Shown here in pieces: positions 17,504 to 26,146 of a DNA stretch of 43,434 bases. A program made the position numbers and the translations under genes. Every line of letters begins with the position of its first letter. The stretch's first letter is position 1. This DNA comes from Dokdonella sp. (lineage in GTDB: Bacteria; Pseudomonadota; Gammaproteobacteria; Xanthomonadales; Rhodanobacteraceae): positions 1-43,434 of the forward strand of contig NZ_JAHCAP010000028.1 in the NCBI RefSeq assembly GCF_019634815.1, read 5' to 3'. The notes below the pieces were generated by a model. The model was not told the DNA's origin, searched no databases, and worked only from the letters and a program-made list of their open reading frames with translations.

Positions 17504-20410
17504 ATGCGTTCAAGAGGTCAGGTTCAAGTTGCATTCCACGCGCTCGCCGGCGCGATTCTTCTGTCCCTGTACGCGATGCCCGCATTTTCCCAGGACAGCG
17601 GCGACAAGCCCCAGCAGCTTCAGTCGATCGAAGTGACCGGCTCGCGCATCAAGCAGACCGAAATCGAGACCCAGTCGCCGGTGCTCGTGATCGATCGCAA
17701 GCAGATCGAGCGTACCGGCTTGCTCACGGTCGGCGACATCCTCCAGCAGCTTACCGCCGGCGGCAAGGCGCTCAATGCCAAGTTCAATTCATCGGGCAAC
17801 TTCGGTTTCCCGTCCGATGGCGGCGGCATCGGCGCGGGCTCGGCCCAGGTCGACCTGCGCAACCTCGGTTCCAAGCGCGTGCTGGTGCTGGTTGACGGCA
17901 TTCGCTGGGTCAATGAATCGTCCGCCTCGGGCGTGAGCGGTTCGGCCGACCTCAACACGATTCCGGTGTCGATCATCGAGCGCATCGAAGTGCTCGAAGA
18001 TGGCGCCTCGGCGATTTACGGCTCCGACGCAATCGCCGGTGTCATCAACATCATCACCCGCAAGACATTCGACGGCGCTGAAGTCAGTGGCTACTTCGGT
18101 CGTTACTCGGGCTTCGGTGGCGACACCAAGGAAGGCTCGCTCACGATCGGCGGCAGCAGCGAACGCTTCTCCGCGATCGTCAATGCCAGCTACTTCAAGC
18201 AGGACGGGATCAGCGCCGGCAAGTGGTGGCAGTCGGCGATGCCGCAACCGTATGCGGGTCTGGCCGCGGGCAGCTCGGGCATTCCGCAGGGGCGCTTCAC
18301 CTTCTGCGATCCGGCACGTCCGATCACCAGCTACGGCGGCTGCGATGCCGCGCAGGAAAACTGGTACGACATCACCCTCAATGGCGGCACCACGGCGCCG
18401 GTGTGGGATCCGACCGATCCGTCGGCGGGCACCTATCACAACTTCAGCGGTGCGGACCGTTTCAATTTCGCGCCGTTCAACTTGCTGCTCACGCCCAATG
18501 AGCGCAAGGCGATTTTTGCCAGCGCGACCTATTCGGTCAGCGATACCATGCGCCTGCACGTGCGTGCGCTCTACAACAACCGCACCTCGGCCAACCAGGC
18601 CGCACCCGAGCCGATCTTCGTCGGTCCGTATGCGGGTACCGGTGGCATTGCCGACACGATCTATATTTCCGCGCAGAATCCTTACAACCCGTTCGGCATC
18701 GATCTCGACCCGGCAAGCAACCTTGGCTGGATCACCAAGCGTCCGATCGAGGTGGGCCCGCGCATCTTCAATCAAGCGGTGGATACCTGGTACTTCAACG
18801 CCGGCCTTGACGGCACCTGGGACTTCGGCCGCGGCCTGAACTGGGATGCCAACATCGTGCATTCGGAGAACAAGGCCGACCAGACCTTCTACAACGGCTT
18901 CAACCTCTCCCACCTGTCCTTGGGCCTGGGCGACCCGGCGATCTGCGCCGCGGTGCCGAACTGCGTGCCGATCGATCTGTTCGGTGGCCAGGCGCGGCCG
19001 ATGACGCCCGAAATGATCAACTGGATCCGTTCAACCCAGGTGGATCGCAGCCAGCAGAAGCTCGACCTGGCTTCGTTCAACGTGTCGGGCGATCTGTTCA
19101 ACATCATCGACTCGCGTGCGGTCGCGTTTGCGGCCGGCGTCGAGTACCGCCGCTATTTCGGCTCCTTCGACCCCGATCCGCTGCGTCAGTCGGGCGAATC
19201 GCAGGACTCGCAGGCAAAGGCCGTTGCCGCCTCGTACCATGTGAACGAAGTTTATGGCGAGCTCAACGTGCCGGTGTTCGACTCGCTCGATCTCAGCGGC
19301 GCGGTGCGCTATTCCGATTACTCCACCTTCGGCGGCGAGACCACCGGCAAGGTCGGCTTCCGCTGGCAGCCGACGGCCGACTGGCTGTTCCGTGGTTCGT
19401 ATTCGACCGGCTTCCGCGCACCGTCGATCGGCGAGCTCTATGGCCTGACCCAGTTCGGCGCCACCCTGACCGACCCTTGCGGTACCACGGGTTCGCCAGG
19501 CCCGGCCGGTCCCGAGTATGTCGCGGGCTGCCAGGCGCAGGGCGTGCCGGCCTCGTTCGAGCAGGCCAACACGCAGATCACCACGATCACCGGTGGCAAC
19601 CCCAACCTCAAGCCGGAGACCTCGCGCAGCTATCAGGTCGGTACCGTCTACAGCCCGAGCTGGGCTGAAGGCCTGGCCGGCACCGAGCGCCTCGATTTCG
19701 GCGTCACCTACTACCACCACAAGCTCAGCGATGCAGTGGGTGCGCGCGATATCCAGGCTCTGCTCGATGACTGCGTCCGCTCCGGAGGTGTCGACCCGGT
19801 GCTGTGCGCGCCGTTCACGCGTCAGGCGGGCGGCAACCTCAATCCGCCCGAGAACAAGTTGACCAACCTCGGCACGATCAAGACCGACGGCGTCGACGTC
19901 AAGATCAACTGGTCGAGCGACGAGTTCAGCTTCGGTCGCCTGCGTGTCGCACTGCAGGGCACCTGGGTGCACAAGTACGAGGAAGTCGACGCCTGGGGTT
20001 CGGTCTCGACGCGCGCGGTTGGGGTTGAAGTCAGCGACAGCTCGATCCCGAAGTGGCAGATCAATACCCAGCTCGGTTGGGCGATGAACGACTGGAGCGT
20101 CAACTGGAATGTGCGTTACATCCACAAGGTGTACGAGGATTGCGGCGCGGCTGCAGTCACCGGACCGAACATTCCAGGCTGCGCCAATGCGAGCATGAGC
20201 CACGAGCTCGGCGACACCTACTACCACGATCTGCAGGTCGGTTGGACCAATGCGATCGGCGTCGCCAACCTGTCGCTCACGGCCGGCATCAACAACCTGT
20301 TCAACAAGCAGGCGCCGGTGTGCTACACCTGTTCGCTCAATGGGTATGACGCAGGCACCTACGACCTGCCGGGCCGCTTCACCTACGTCCAGGCGAGCTA
20401 CAAGTTCTGA
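17504..20410 (+). CDS. TonB-dependent outer-membrane receptor
   Basis: 968 residues from ATG 17504 (GGAGAG upstream), starting with a signal peptide ending near AFSQD. A TonB-box-like IEVTGSRI is followed by the plug domain ([64 protein letters not shown]) and a 22-strand barrel with the usual mid-barrel [19 protein letters not shown] and [11 protein letters not shown], ending in aromatic SYKF. This large subtype with GSRIK and long loops is abundant in Lysobacterales and related groups, usually for peptide, carbohydrate or siderophore uptake; the substrate is not evident. It is a monocistronic unit closed by a strong terminator. Confidence 0.95.
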   Translation: MRSRGQVQVAFHALAGAILLSLYAMPAFSQDSGDKPQQLQSIEVTGSRIKQTEIETQSPVLVIDRKQIERTGLLTVGDILQQLTAGGKALNAKFNSSGNFGFPSDGGGIGAGSAQVDLRNLGSKRVLVLVDGIRWVNESSASGVSGSADLNTIPVSIIERIEVLEDGASAIYGSDAIAGVINIITRKTFDGAEVSGYFGRYSGFGGDTKEGSLTIGGSSERFSAIVNASYFKQDGISAGKWWQSAMPQPYAGLAAGSSGIPQGRFTFCDPARPITSYGGCDAAQENWYDITLNGGTTAPVWDPTDPSAGTYHNFSGADRFNFAPFNLLLTPNERKAIFASATYSVSDTMRLHVRALYNNRTSANQAAPEPIFVGPYAGTGGIADTIYISAQNPYNPFGIDLDPASNLGWITKRPIEVGPRIFNQAVDTWYFNAGLDGTWDFGRGLNWDANIVHSENKADQTFYNGFNLSHLSLGLGDPAICAAVPNCVPIDLFGGQARPMTPEMINWIRSTQVDRSQQKLDLASFNVSGDLFNIIDSRAVAFAAGVEYRRYFGSFDPDPLRQSGESQDSQAKAVAASYHVNEVYGELNVPVFDSLDLSGAVRYSDYSTFGGETTGKVGFRWQPTADWLFRGSYSTGFRAPSIGELYGLTQFGATLTDPCGTTGSPGPAGPEYVAGCQAQGVPASFEQANTQITTITGGNPNLKPETSRSYQVGTVYSPSWAEGLAGTERLDFGVTYYHHKLSDAVGARDIQALLDDCVRSGGVDPVLCAPFTRQAGGNLNPPENKLTNLGTIKTDGVDVKINWSSDEFSFGRLRVALQGTWVHKYEEVDAWGSVSTRAVGVEVSDSSIPKWQINTQLGWAMNDWSVNWNVRYIHKVYEDCGAAAVTGPNIPGCANASMSHELGDTYYHDLQVGWTNAIGVANLSLTAGINNLFNKQAPVCYTCSLNGYDAGTYDLPGRFTYVQASYKF

Positions 20411-20431
20411 TCGGTTCCTGCCGTTGTTGCA

Positions 20432-20460
20432 AAAGGCCGCCTTCGGGCGGCCTTTTTTTT
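20432..20460 (+). terminator. Rho-independent terminator of the TonB receptor gene
   Basis: Perfect stem GGCCGCC / GGCGGCC with a TTCG tetraloop, A-run before it and eight T after it, 24 nt past the receptor stop codon. Confidence 0.95.
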
Positions 20461-20517
20461 CGCGTGTTGTCTGTCGTGGAAGGCGCGAAAGCCGCGCGCC
20501 GGAATCAGTCGCGTGGT

Positions 20518-21312
20518 TCAGGACCGCGGCAGCGAGGCCGGAACGCGAATTCGAGCGGCAATCGGCAAGTGGTCGGACACCGGGTGCGACAGCGCCCAGC
20601 GTGCTTCGACCGTGATCGAGCGCGAAACCAGGATGTGGTCGATCGCGCGTTTGGGTTGCCAGCTGGGGAAGGTTGCCGGGAGCTCCTCGGGCATGACCAG
20701 CGATGTCTGCCTGAACAGGGGGGCCAGCTCGCGGCTCTGCGCCGAGGTGTTGAGATCGCCCATCAGCACCGCCTGCGCATGACCATCGAGCAGTTCGGCG
20801 AGGAAGGCAACCTGACGCGCCCGCGCCTGCGCACCGAGCGAGAGATGGGCAACCACCACGATCAGTTCATCGGCGCCGTTCCCAAAGCGCACCCACAGGG
20901 CGCCACGGCCGGGAATCCGGCCAGGCAGCGGATAGTCGAGTACCTCGCGCGGCTCCTCGCGTGCCAACAGCCCATTGCTTGAGGTCGCCAACTTCGACAC
21001 GCGCCGGTTGGGCTGATGGGTCCAGAACGGAAAGTGCGCGGCTTCCGCCAGATACTGGGTCTGATTGAGAAAGCCCGAACGCAGGCTGCCGGCATCGGCT
21101 TCCTGCAGGCCGACGAGGTCGAATTCACCGAGCAGGCGTGCCAGGCCGTCGAGGTTTTCGCGCTTGCCGTGCGGCAGCACCTGCTTCCAGCTGCCGGTGA
21201 CGTAGTCACGGTAACGCTTGACGCTGCCACCGGCGAGTATGTTGCAGCTGAGCAGGCTCAAGCTGCGTCCCGTCGCGGGATCGCTGCTTGCTGGAGCAGG
21301 TGCGCGCATCAT
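20518..21312 (-). CDS. Endonuclease/exonuclease/phosphatase family hydrolase
   Basis: 264 residues. The EEP fold motifs are in order: SCNILAGG (about 24-31), LVGLQEAD with the metal-binding Glu, VVAHLSLGAQAR, the catalytic GDLNTSAQS, and the terminal AIDHILVS and SDHLPIAARI with the Asp-His pair. This is a magnesium-dependent phosphodiesterase of the broad DNase I/exonuclease III/sphingomyelinase superfamily; the true substrate is unknown. No signal peptide is seen. It is downstream of the dsbA pair on the same strand. Confidence 0.9.
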   Translation of the reverse strand: MMRAPAPASSDPATGRSLSLLSCNILAGGSVKRYRDYVTGSWKQVLPHGKRENLDGLARLLGEFDLVGLQEADAGSLRSGFLNQTQYLAEAAHFPFWTHQPNRRVSKLATSSNGLLAREEPREVLDYPLPGRIPGRGALWVRFGNGADELIVVVAHLSLGAQARARQVAFLAELLDGHAQAVLMGDLNTSAQSRELAPLFRQTSLVMPEELPATFPSWQPKRAIDHILVSRSITVEARWALSHPVSDHLPIAARIRVPASLPRS

Positions 21313-21332
21313 GCTTCGAGGCCGGCGATGTC

Positions 21333-21356
21333 ACCGGCGCCAGCAGCAGCGCCGGT
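21333..21356 (-). terminator. Hairpin after the first dsbA
   Basis: An 8-bp stem ACCGGCGC / GCGCCGGT with an 8-nt loop lies in the 53-nt gap between dsbA (stop at 21366) and the EEP gene. There is no T-run, so it is only a possible terminator or mRNA-end stabiliser. Confidence 0.35.
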
Positions 21357-21365
21357 GCGCGCGGA

Positions 21366-22037
21366 TCACTTCTTGGCAGCCTTGGCCGGCTTGGCCTTGG
21401 CGTCGTGTTCCTTCTTCACCAGCCAATCGACGAGTTCGACCATCTGCGGAAAGCCGCCGGCCGAGGCGCCGGTGATGCGGTACTTGCCGTTGACGACGAT
21501 GCTCGGCGTGCCGTCGATGCCGTCGTTCTTGACGATTTCCATCGAGCGCGACAGCTTGCTCTCGACCTCGAACGATGCCGCCGTGGCGAGGAACTTGGCA
21601 CGGTCGACGCCTTGTTGGGCGTAGAAGCTCGCGAGGTCCTCGATCGAGCGCATCGGAATGTGATCGCGATGGAGCGCGTCGAACAGCGCCTGGTGGGTCT
21701 TGCCTGCAACGCCCATCGATTGCGCCGTGTAGTAGGCGCGCGCGAACGGTTCCCAGCTCGCGTTGAATATTGCCGGCATGTACTCGAACTGCGCATAGGC
21801 GGGCAGCGACTGCTTGATCTGCTCGGCATAGGGTTGGAAATGTGCGCAGTGCGGGCAGGCGTAGGAGAACACCTCGAGCACCTCGACGCGATCGCCAGTG
21901 GCGGTTGGCTGCGCGGGCGAGATGAGGAAGTAGTTGGTGCCTTCCGTCCATTTCGGCGTATTGGCCGGGGTATCGGCGGCAATGGCGCCGGTGCAGAACA
22001 GCAGCGTGGCCAGCAACAGGCCGATACGCTTGATCAT
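21366..22037 (-). CDS. dsbA: Thiol:disulfide interchange protein DsbA (CPHC type)
   Basis: 223 residues with a signal peptide (hydrophobic 5-20, AADTP cleavage region). The thioredoxin-like DsbA fold has the classic CPHC active site at 61-64 (FSYACPHC), a helical insertion and the cis-proline loop GTPS (DGIDGTPSIVVNGKYR). It oxidises cysteines of exported proteins in the periplasm. The C-terminus is a Lys/Ala-rich tail. It is the second of two tandem dsbA-like genes, 36 nt after the first. Confidence 0.95.
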   Translation of the reverse strand: MIKRIGLLLATLLFCTGAIAADTPANTPKWTEGTNYFLISPAQPTATGDRVEVLEVFSYACPHCAHFQPYAEQIKQSLPAYAQFEYMPAIFNASWEPFARAYYTAQSMGVAGKTHQALFDALHRDHIPMRSIEDLASFYAQQGVDRAKFLATAASFEVESKLSRSMEIVKNDGIDGTPSIVVNGKYRITGASAGGFPQMVELVDWLVKKEHDAKAKPAKAAKK

Positions 22038-22073
22038 GGGTTGATCCTCGTGGTTTGCAGGTGGGACGTTAGA

Positions 22074-22787
22074 TCAATTCGCCGGTTTGGCGCCCGCTTC
22101 CTTGGCAATCAGGTACTGCACGAGCGGAACGACCTGTTCGAGGCTGCCGACCGAGCGCCCGGTGAAGCGGTACTTGCCGCCGACGACGATGGTCGGCGTG
22201 GAGTCGACGCCATAAGCGCGCAGCAGCGAGTCGGCACGCTTCATCTTGGCGTTGACGGCGAAGGAACTGGAAGTCGCCACCACGTCCTCGGGCTTGGCAC
22301 CAAAACGAGCATAGAACTTCGCCACATCCTCGATCGTCGGCATCCGCTTGACCAGCTGATGAGTGACCGGATCGGTGATGCGCAGGCTGCCATCATCCTT
22401 CCAGATTGCGTCGAACGTGGCGTCGTGGACCTTGTCGCTGATGCCCAGCGCCTGTGCGGTGAAGTAAGCGCGCTGGAACAGCGGCCAGTTCTCTGCGGTA
22501 TTGAACGAGGCCGGCAGGTAGGTCAGCACGGCATTGGCGGGCAGCGTGTCGTGAATCTTCTTCATCGTTGCCTGGAACGCATTGCAGGCCGGGCAGCCGT
22601 AGGAAAAGATCTCCACCACTTCGATCTTGCCGTCGACCGTGCCCGGCTGGGCCGGTTCGATGAGGAAATACTGCTTGCCTTCGACGAAATTGCCGGCGGC
22701 AGGTGTCTGCGCATGGGCAACCGAGAGGGCGGCAACGAAGCCGAACAGCATGGCCGCGGCGCGAATGAAGGTCGGACGCTTGAACAT
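22074..22787 (-). CDS. DsbA-like periplasmic thiol oxidoreductase (CPAC variant)
   Basis: 237 residues from ATG 22787, which begins the signal peptide MFKRPTFIRAAAMLFG and ends in AHAQ; the open frame extends far upstream but lies over cytochrome c4. The fold and length match DsbA, yet the active site is CPAC (65-68, FSYGCPAC) in place of CPHC; the cis-Pro loop is STPT (VDSTPTIVVGGKYR). In DsbA the His between the cysteines tunes the redox potential, so a changed potential or substrate is expected. Paralogous to the next gene, from which it differs throughout. Confidence 0.92.
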   Translation of the reverse strand: MFKRPTFIRAAAMLFGFVAALSVAHAQTPAAGNFVEGKQYFLIEPAQPGTVDGKIEVVEIFSYGCPACNAFQATMKKIHDTLPANAVLTYLPASFNTAENWPLFQRAYFTAQALGISDKVHDATFDAIWKDDGSLRITDPVTHQLVKRMPTIEDVAKFYARFGAKPEDVVATSSSFAVNAKMKRADSLLRAYGVDSTPTIVVGGKYRFTGRSVGSLEQVVPLVQYLIAKEAGAKPAN

Positions 22788-22849
22788 CGACACGGACTCC
22801 GGGGAAAAAGAGGAAACACCCGCGCTTGCGGCGGGGATGGGAGGCTGAC

Positions 22850-22875
22850 TGGCCGCAGCGCATGCGCCGCGGCCA
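22850..22875. repeat. Near-perfect 26-bp palindrome between cytochrome c4 and dsbA genes
   Basis: TGGCCGC, one unmatched base, the self-complementary GCGCATGCGC, one unmatched base, then GCGGCCA. It lies in the 107-nt gap downstream of the cytochrome gene and upstream of the CPAC dsbA. It could be a terminator-like hairpin or a binding site for a dimeric regulator. Confidence 0.5.
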
Positions 22876-22894
22876 ATCCGGCGCAGGCATGGGA

Positions 22895-23569
22895 CTACGG
22901 GGTGGCGCCCTGGGTTCCCGAGCCCGCGCTGTGCAGGCCTTCGATATAGGAGGCAACCGCGGCGATGTCCTCGGCCGACAGGCGCTTGGCGATCGTCGGC
23001 ATGATCTGCGCGTTGGTGTCCTTGCCCCAGGTCGTGCCGCTCTTCCACTCGGTGAGCTTGGCCTGTACGTAGTCGGCCCACTGGCCGCCCAGTTCGGGGA
23101 AGCCGGCGCCGGCGATACCGCGGCCGTCGGGACCGTGGCAGGCCATGCAGGCCGGTACGCCGAGCGTGGCATCGCCGCCGCGGTAGAGCGCCTGGCCGCG
23201 CTCGACGAGCTTTTCATCGGCCACGCCGGGCACGATCGACTTGCTGGCGAAGAACGCCCCCAGGTCATGCGCATCCTGCGCCGACAGCGTCGAAGCAAAA
23301 CCGAGCATGATCGCGTTTTGCCGCGCCTGCGACTTGAACAGCTCGATCTGGCGCGCGATGTAGGCCTCGTTCTGACCGGCGAGCTTGGGATACTGCTTGT
23401 CAGAGGAATTGCCATCCATGCCGTGGCAGGCAGCGCAGACCGCCGACTTGGCCTCGCCGGCCTTGGCGTCGCCGGGATGTACCGAAGTGCTGCCCTGCGC
23501 CAGCACATCGGCGGTGCAAAACGCGGTCAGGAGCAGCAGGGATGAAACCGTGGCATGCCGAAAACCCAT
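22895..23569 (-). CDS. Cytochrome c4-type dihaem cytochrome
   Basis: 224 residues from ATG 23569 (GGAGCGAG upstream), the start that gives the signal peptide MGFRHATVSSLLLLTAFC. It has two haem-c sites: CAACH at 45-49 and CMACH at 141-145, each in a class I cytochrome domain with MDGNSS...PKLAGQN and PDGRGI...FPELGGQ, and distal Met candidates in IMLGFAS and IMPTIAK. Cytochromes c4 carry electrons from the bc1 complex to terminal oxidases in the periplasm. It heads a minus-strand run cytochrome c4 - dsbA - dsbA - EEP, and thiol oxidation next to c-type cytochrome is functionally sensible. Divergent from engB. Confidence 0.93.
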   Translation of the reverse strand: MGFRHATVSSLLLLTAFCTADVLAQGSTSVHPGDAKAGEAKSAVCAACHGMDGNSSDKQYPKLAGQNEAYIARQIELFKSQARQNAIMLGFASTLSAQDAHDLGAFFASKSIVPGVADEKLVERGQALYRGGDATLGVPACMACHGPDGRGIAGAGFPELGGQWADYVQAKLTEWKSGTTWGKDTNAQIMPTIAKRLSAEDIAAVASYIEGLHSAGSGTQGATP

Positions 23570-23702
23570 ACACTCGCTCCACAGATCGGGGATGATGACT
23601 GCACCGACACCGCAAGCATTCACTGCCACGGCACGAATGCGAAATTATCCCCGCGACTCCAAGGTCGGTCAAACCGGCCCCTCATCCGGCCCGTAACCAC
23701 CC

Positions 23703-24317
23703 ATGTCGTCCAATCCGTTTCGCCAGGCGCGTTTCCTCACCAGCGCCCATCGCATCGACCAGTTGCCGCGCGATGAAGGCGTCGAAGTCGCCTTTGCCGG
23801 CCGCTCCAATGCCGGCAAGTCGAGTGCGCTCAATGCAATCTGTGACCAGCAGAGTCTGGCGCGCACTTCGAAAACCCCGGGGCGCACGCAGTTGCTCAAC
23901 GTGTTCCCGATCGGCGAGGACGGCCAGGCACGCCTGATCGACCTGCCCGGTTACGGCTACGCCAAGGTGCCCGAGGCAATGCGCGATCATTGGCGTGGCG
24001 TGATCGACGCCTACCTGCGCACACGCCGGTCCCTGTGTGGCCTGGTGCTGGTGATGGACGCGCGCCATCCGCTCAAGGATTTCGATCGCCAGATGCTCGG
24101 CTTTGCCGCCGCCAGCGGGCGCGAGAGCCATTGCCTGTTGACCAAGGCCGACAAGCTGTCGCGTGGCGAAGCCGCGCGCACCCTGCAGCAGGTGCGCAAG
24201 GAGCTGGATCTGCTCGCGCACGGCGCCACCGCCCAGTTGTTTTCGTCGCTCGCGCGCAGCGGACTCGACGAGGCGCGCACGCGTGTCGGCGATTGGCTGG
24301 GGCTGGGCAGCGGCTGA
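23703..24317 (+). CDS. engB: Ribosome-biogenesis GTPase EngB/YihA
   Basis: 204 residues, typical for EngB. G1 is GRSNAGKSS (33-41), with the switch region TSKTPGRTQLLNVF, G3 DLPGYGYA, and G4 TKAD. The family assists late 50S subunit assembly and is essential in many bacteria. ATG 23703 gives the usual short N-terminus before the G domain. The gene is divergent from cytochrome c4, with 133 bp between starts; gshA follows 64 nt downstream on the same strand. Confidence 0.96.
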   Translation: MSSNPFRQARFLTSAHRIDQLPRDEGVEVAFAGRSNAGKSSALNAICDQQSLARTSKTPGRTQLLNVFPIGEDGQARLIDLPGYGYAKVPEAMRDHWRGVIDAYLRTRRSLCGLVLVMDARHPLKDFDRQMLGFAAASGRESHCLLTKADKLSRGEAARTLQQVRKELDLLAHGATAQLFSSLARSGLDEARTRVGDWLGLGSG

Positions 24318-24381
24318 AGCGCCCTTTGGTTCTTCCGCAGCGACCCCATTTCGTTTTCCCCTGCACAAGAGGCAGTTCGTG

Positions 24382-25746
24382 ATGTCCGGCCCGAGCAACG
24401 TCCACGACGATCCCCTTGCGGGCCGCCAGCAGCTGGTCGACTACATCGCCGCGGGCGAGAAGCCCGCAGCGCAGTGGCGCATCGGCACCGAGCACGAAAA
24501 GTTCGGTTTCCGCCTCGACGATCTGCGTCCGCCGACCTGGGACGGCGAGCGCGGCATCGGCGCGCTGCTTCGCGGGCTGACGCGTTTCGGATGGGAGCCG
24601 ATCGAAGAGCACGGCAAGTTGATCGCGCTCGCACGCGAGGGCGCCTCGGTGACGCTCGAGCCGGCGGGTCAACTCGAGCTTTCAGGCGCGCAGCTCGAAA
24701 ACGTGCACGAAACCTGCTGCGAGGTGACCTGCCATCTGCAGGAGGTCCACACGGTTGCCGATGAATTGGGTCTGGGCTTTCTCGGCATGGGCTTCCAGCC
24801 CAAGTGGCGACGACAGGACATGCCGTGGATGCCCAAGGGCCGCTACAGGATCATGCGTGAATACATGCCCAAGGTTGGCGCCCTGGGCCTGGACATGATG
24901 ACGCGGACCTGCACCGTGCAGGTCAATCTCGATTTTTCCAGCGAAGCCGACATGGTGAAGAAATTCCGTGTCGCGCTCGCCCTGCAGCCGGTCGCCACTG
25001 CGCTGTTCGCCGATTCACCGTTCACCGAAGGGCAGCCCAACGGCTTCCAGAGTTATCGCTCGCACATCTGGACCGACACCGATGCCGACCGCACCGGCAT
25101 GCTCGACTTCGTGTTCGAGGACGGCTTCGGCTACGAGCGCTACGTCGATTACCTGCTCGACGTGCCGATGTACTTCAGCTATCGCAAGGGCGAGTACATC
25201 GACTTGTCCGGCAAGAGTTTTCGCAAGTTTCTCGACGGCAACTTGCCCGAAATGCCGGGCGCCAAGGCGAGCCTGCGCGACTGGGCCGATCACATGACCA
25301 CCGCGTTTCCCGAGGTGCGTCTGAAGAAATTCCTCGAGATGCGCGGCGCCGATGGCGGGCCGTGGAATCGCCTGTGCGCGCTGCCCGCATTCTGGGTGGG
25401 ATTGCTCTACGACCAGACCGCGCTCGATGCGGCCTGGGACCTGGTCAAGGACTTCACGCGCGAGCAGCGTCACGCGCTGCGCGATGGCGTGCCACGCGAT
25501 GCCTTGGGCCTCAAGTTTCGCGGCGGGAGCGTGCGCGATCTTGCGCGCGAGGCACTCGCGATCAGTGCACAGGGCCTGCAGCGGCGCGCGCGCCGCAACG
25601 CACATGGTGCCGACGAGCGCATCTTCCTCGACATCCTCACCCAGATCGTCGAGGCCAACCAGACGCCGGCCCAGCGCAAGCTGGAATTGTTCCACGGGCC
25701 GTGGCGCGGTGACATCGACCGCGTGTTCAGCGAGTTTGCCTACTGA
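24382..25746 (+). CDS. gshA: Glutamate-cysteine ligase, plant/alphaproteobacterial type
   Basis: 454 residues from ATG 24382 (AGAGGCAG ribosome site); GTG 24379 sits directly before it. The first enzyme of glutathione synthesis, making gamma-glutamylcysteine with ATP. It is of the plant-like class, not the E. coli GshA class: WRIGTEHEKFGF, GWEPIEEHGKLIALAREGAS, VTLEPAGQLELSGA, ENVHETCCEV, MTRTCTVQVNLDF, and SYRSHIWTDTD. The C-terminal helices are complete (PWRGDIDRVFSEFAY). Convergent with a small hypothetical gene. Confidence 0.95.
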   Translation: MSGPSNVHDDPLAGRQQLVDYIAAGEKPAAQWRIGTEHEKFGFRLDDLRPPTWDGERGIGALLRGLTRFGWEPIEEHGKLIALAREGASVTLEPAGQLELSGAQLENVHETCCEVTCHLQEVHTVADELGLGFLGMGFQPKWRRQDMPWMPKGRYRIMREYMPKVGALGLDMMTRTCTVQVNLDFSSEADMVKKFRVALALQPVATALFADSPFTEGQPNGFQSYRSHIWTDTDADRTGMLDFVFEDGFGYERYVDYLLDVPMYFSYRKGEYIDLSGKSFRKFLDGNLPEMPGAKASLRDWADHMTTAFPEVRLKKFLEMRGADGGPWNRLCALPAFWVGLLYDQTALDAAWDLVKDFTREQRHALRDGVPRDALGLKFRGGSVRDLAREALAISAQGLQRRARRNAHGADERIFLDILTQIVEANQTPAQRKLELFHGPWRGDIDRVFSEFAY

Positions 25747-25763
25747 AATCGGCGCGCCGCGGA

Positions 25764-26114
25764 TCAGACCGTGCTGACGTCGCGCAGCGTCCAGTGACGG
25801 CCGATCAGCAAGGTCAGGCGATGTGCGATCACCGCATGTTGCAGCGTCGTGCAGATGGTGACGCGGACGTGGATGTCTGACTGATGCGCCTCGACCGTCG
25901 CATTGGGATCGCTCGCGCCCAGCGCGGGATCGACAGCATCGGGATCAGGCTGCATCGCGCGCCAGCGCCGCCACAGGGTCGGCTCGCGCAACGCCTGCTG
26001 CAACAGCGCCGCGAGACTTTCCGGCGCGTCGCCGTCGAACGAGAGTTCCTTGAACTCGCCGCGTGCGCGCGCGAGGTCGTCGATCGTGAATTCGTAGCGT
26101 TGAATCGTGCCCAT
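25764..26114 (-). CDS. Small conserved-looking hypothetical protein
   Basis: 116 residues from ATG 26114, which has GGAGA upstream; the open frame runs further but without a ribosome site. Acidic N-terminal half (MGTIQRYEFTIDDLARARGE) and a beta-rich C-terminal half (HVRVTICTTLQHAVIAHRLT). No signal peptide or membrane helix. I do not recognise the family. It follows the membrane protein gene on the same strand, 32 nt after its stop, so bioD, the membrane protein and this gene may form one unit. Confidence 0.65.
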   Translation of the reverse strand: MGTIQRYEFTIDDLARARGEFKELSFDGDAPESLAALLQQALREPTLWRRWRAMQPDPDAVDPALGASDPNATVEAHQSDIHVRVTICTTLQHAVIAHRLTLLIGRHWTLRDVSTV

Positions 26115-26146
26115 GCCAAGTCTCCGTGGAGCCTGCGGCCAGTGTA

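Noticed and set aside
21288..22949. Plus-strand 553-codon open frame opposite the two dsbA genes
   Set aside because: Both minus-strand genes are certain from CPHC/CPAC motifs and signal peptides; the plus frame is their complement shadow.
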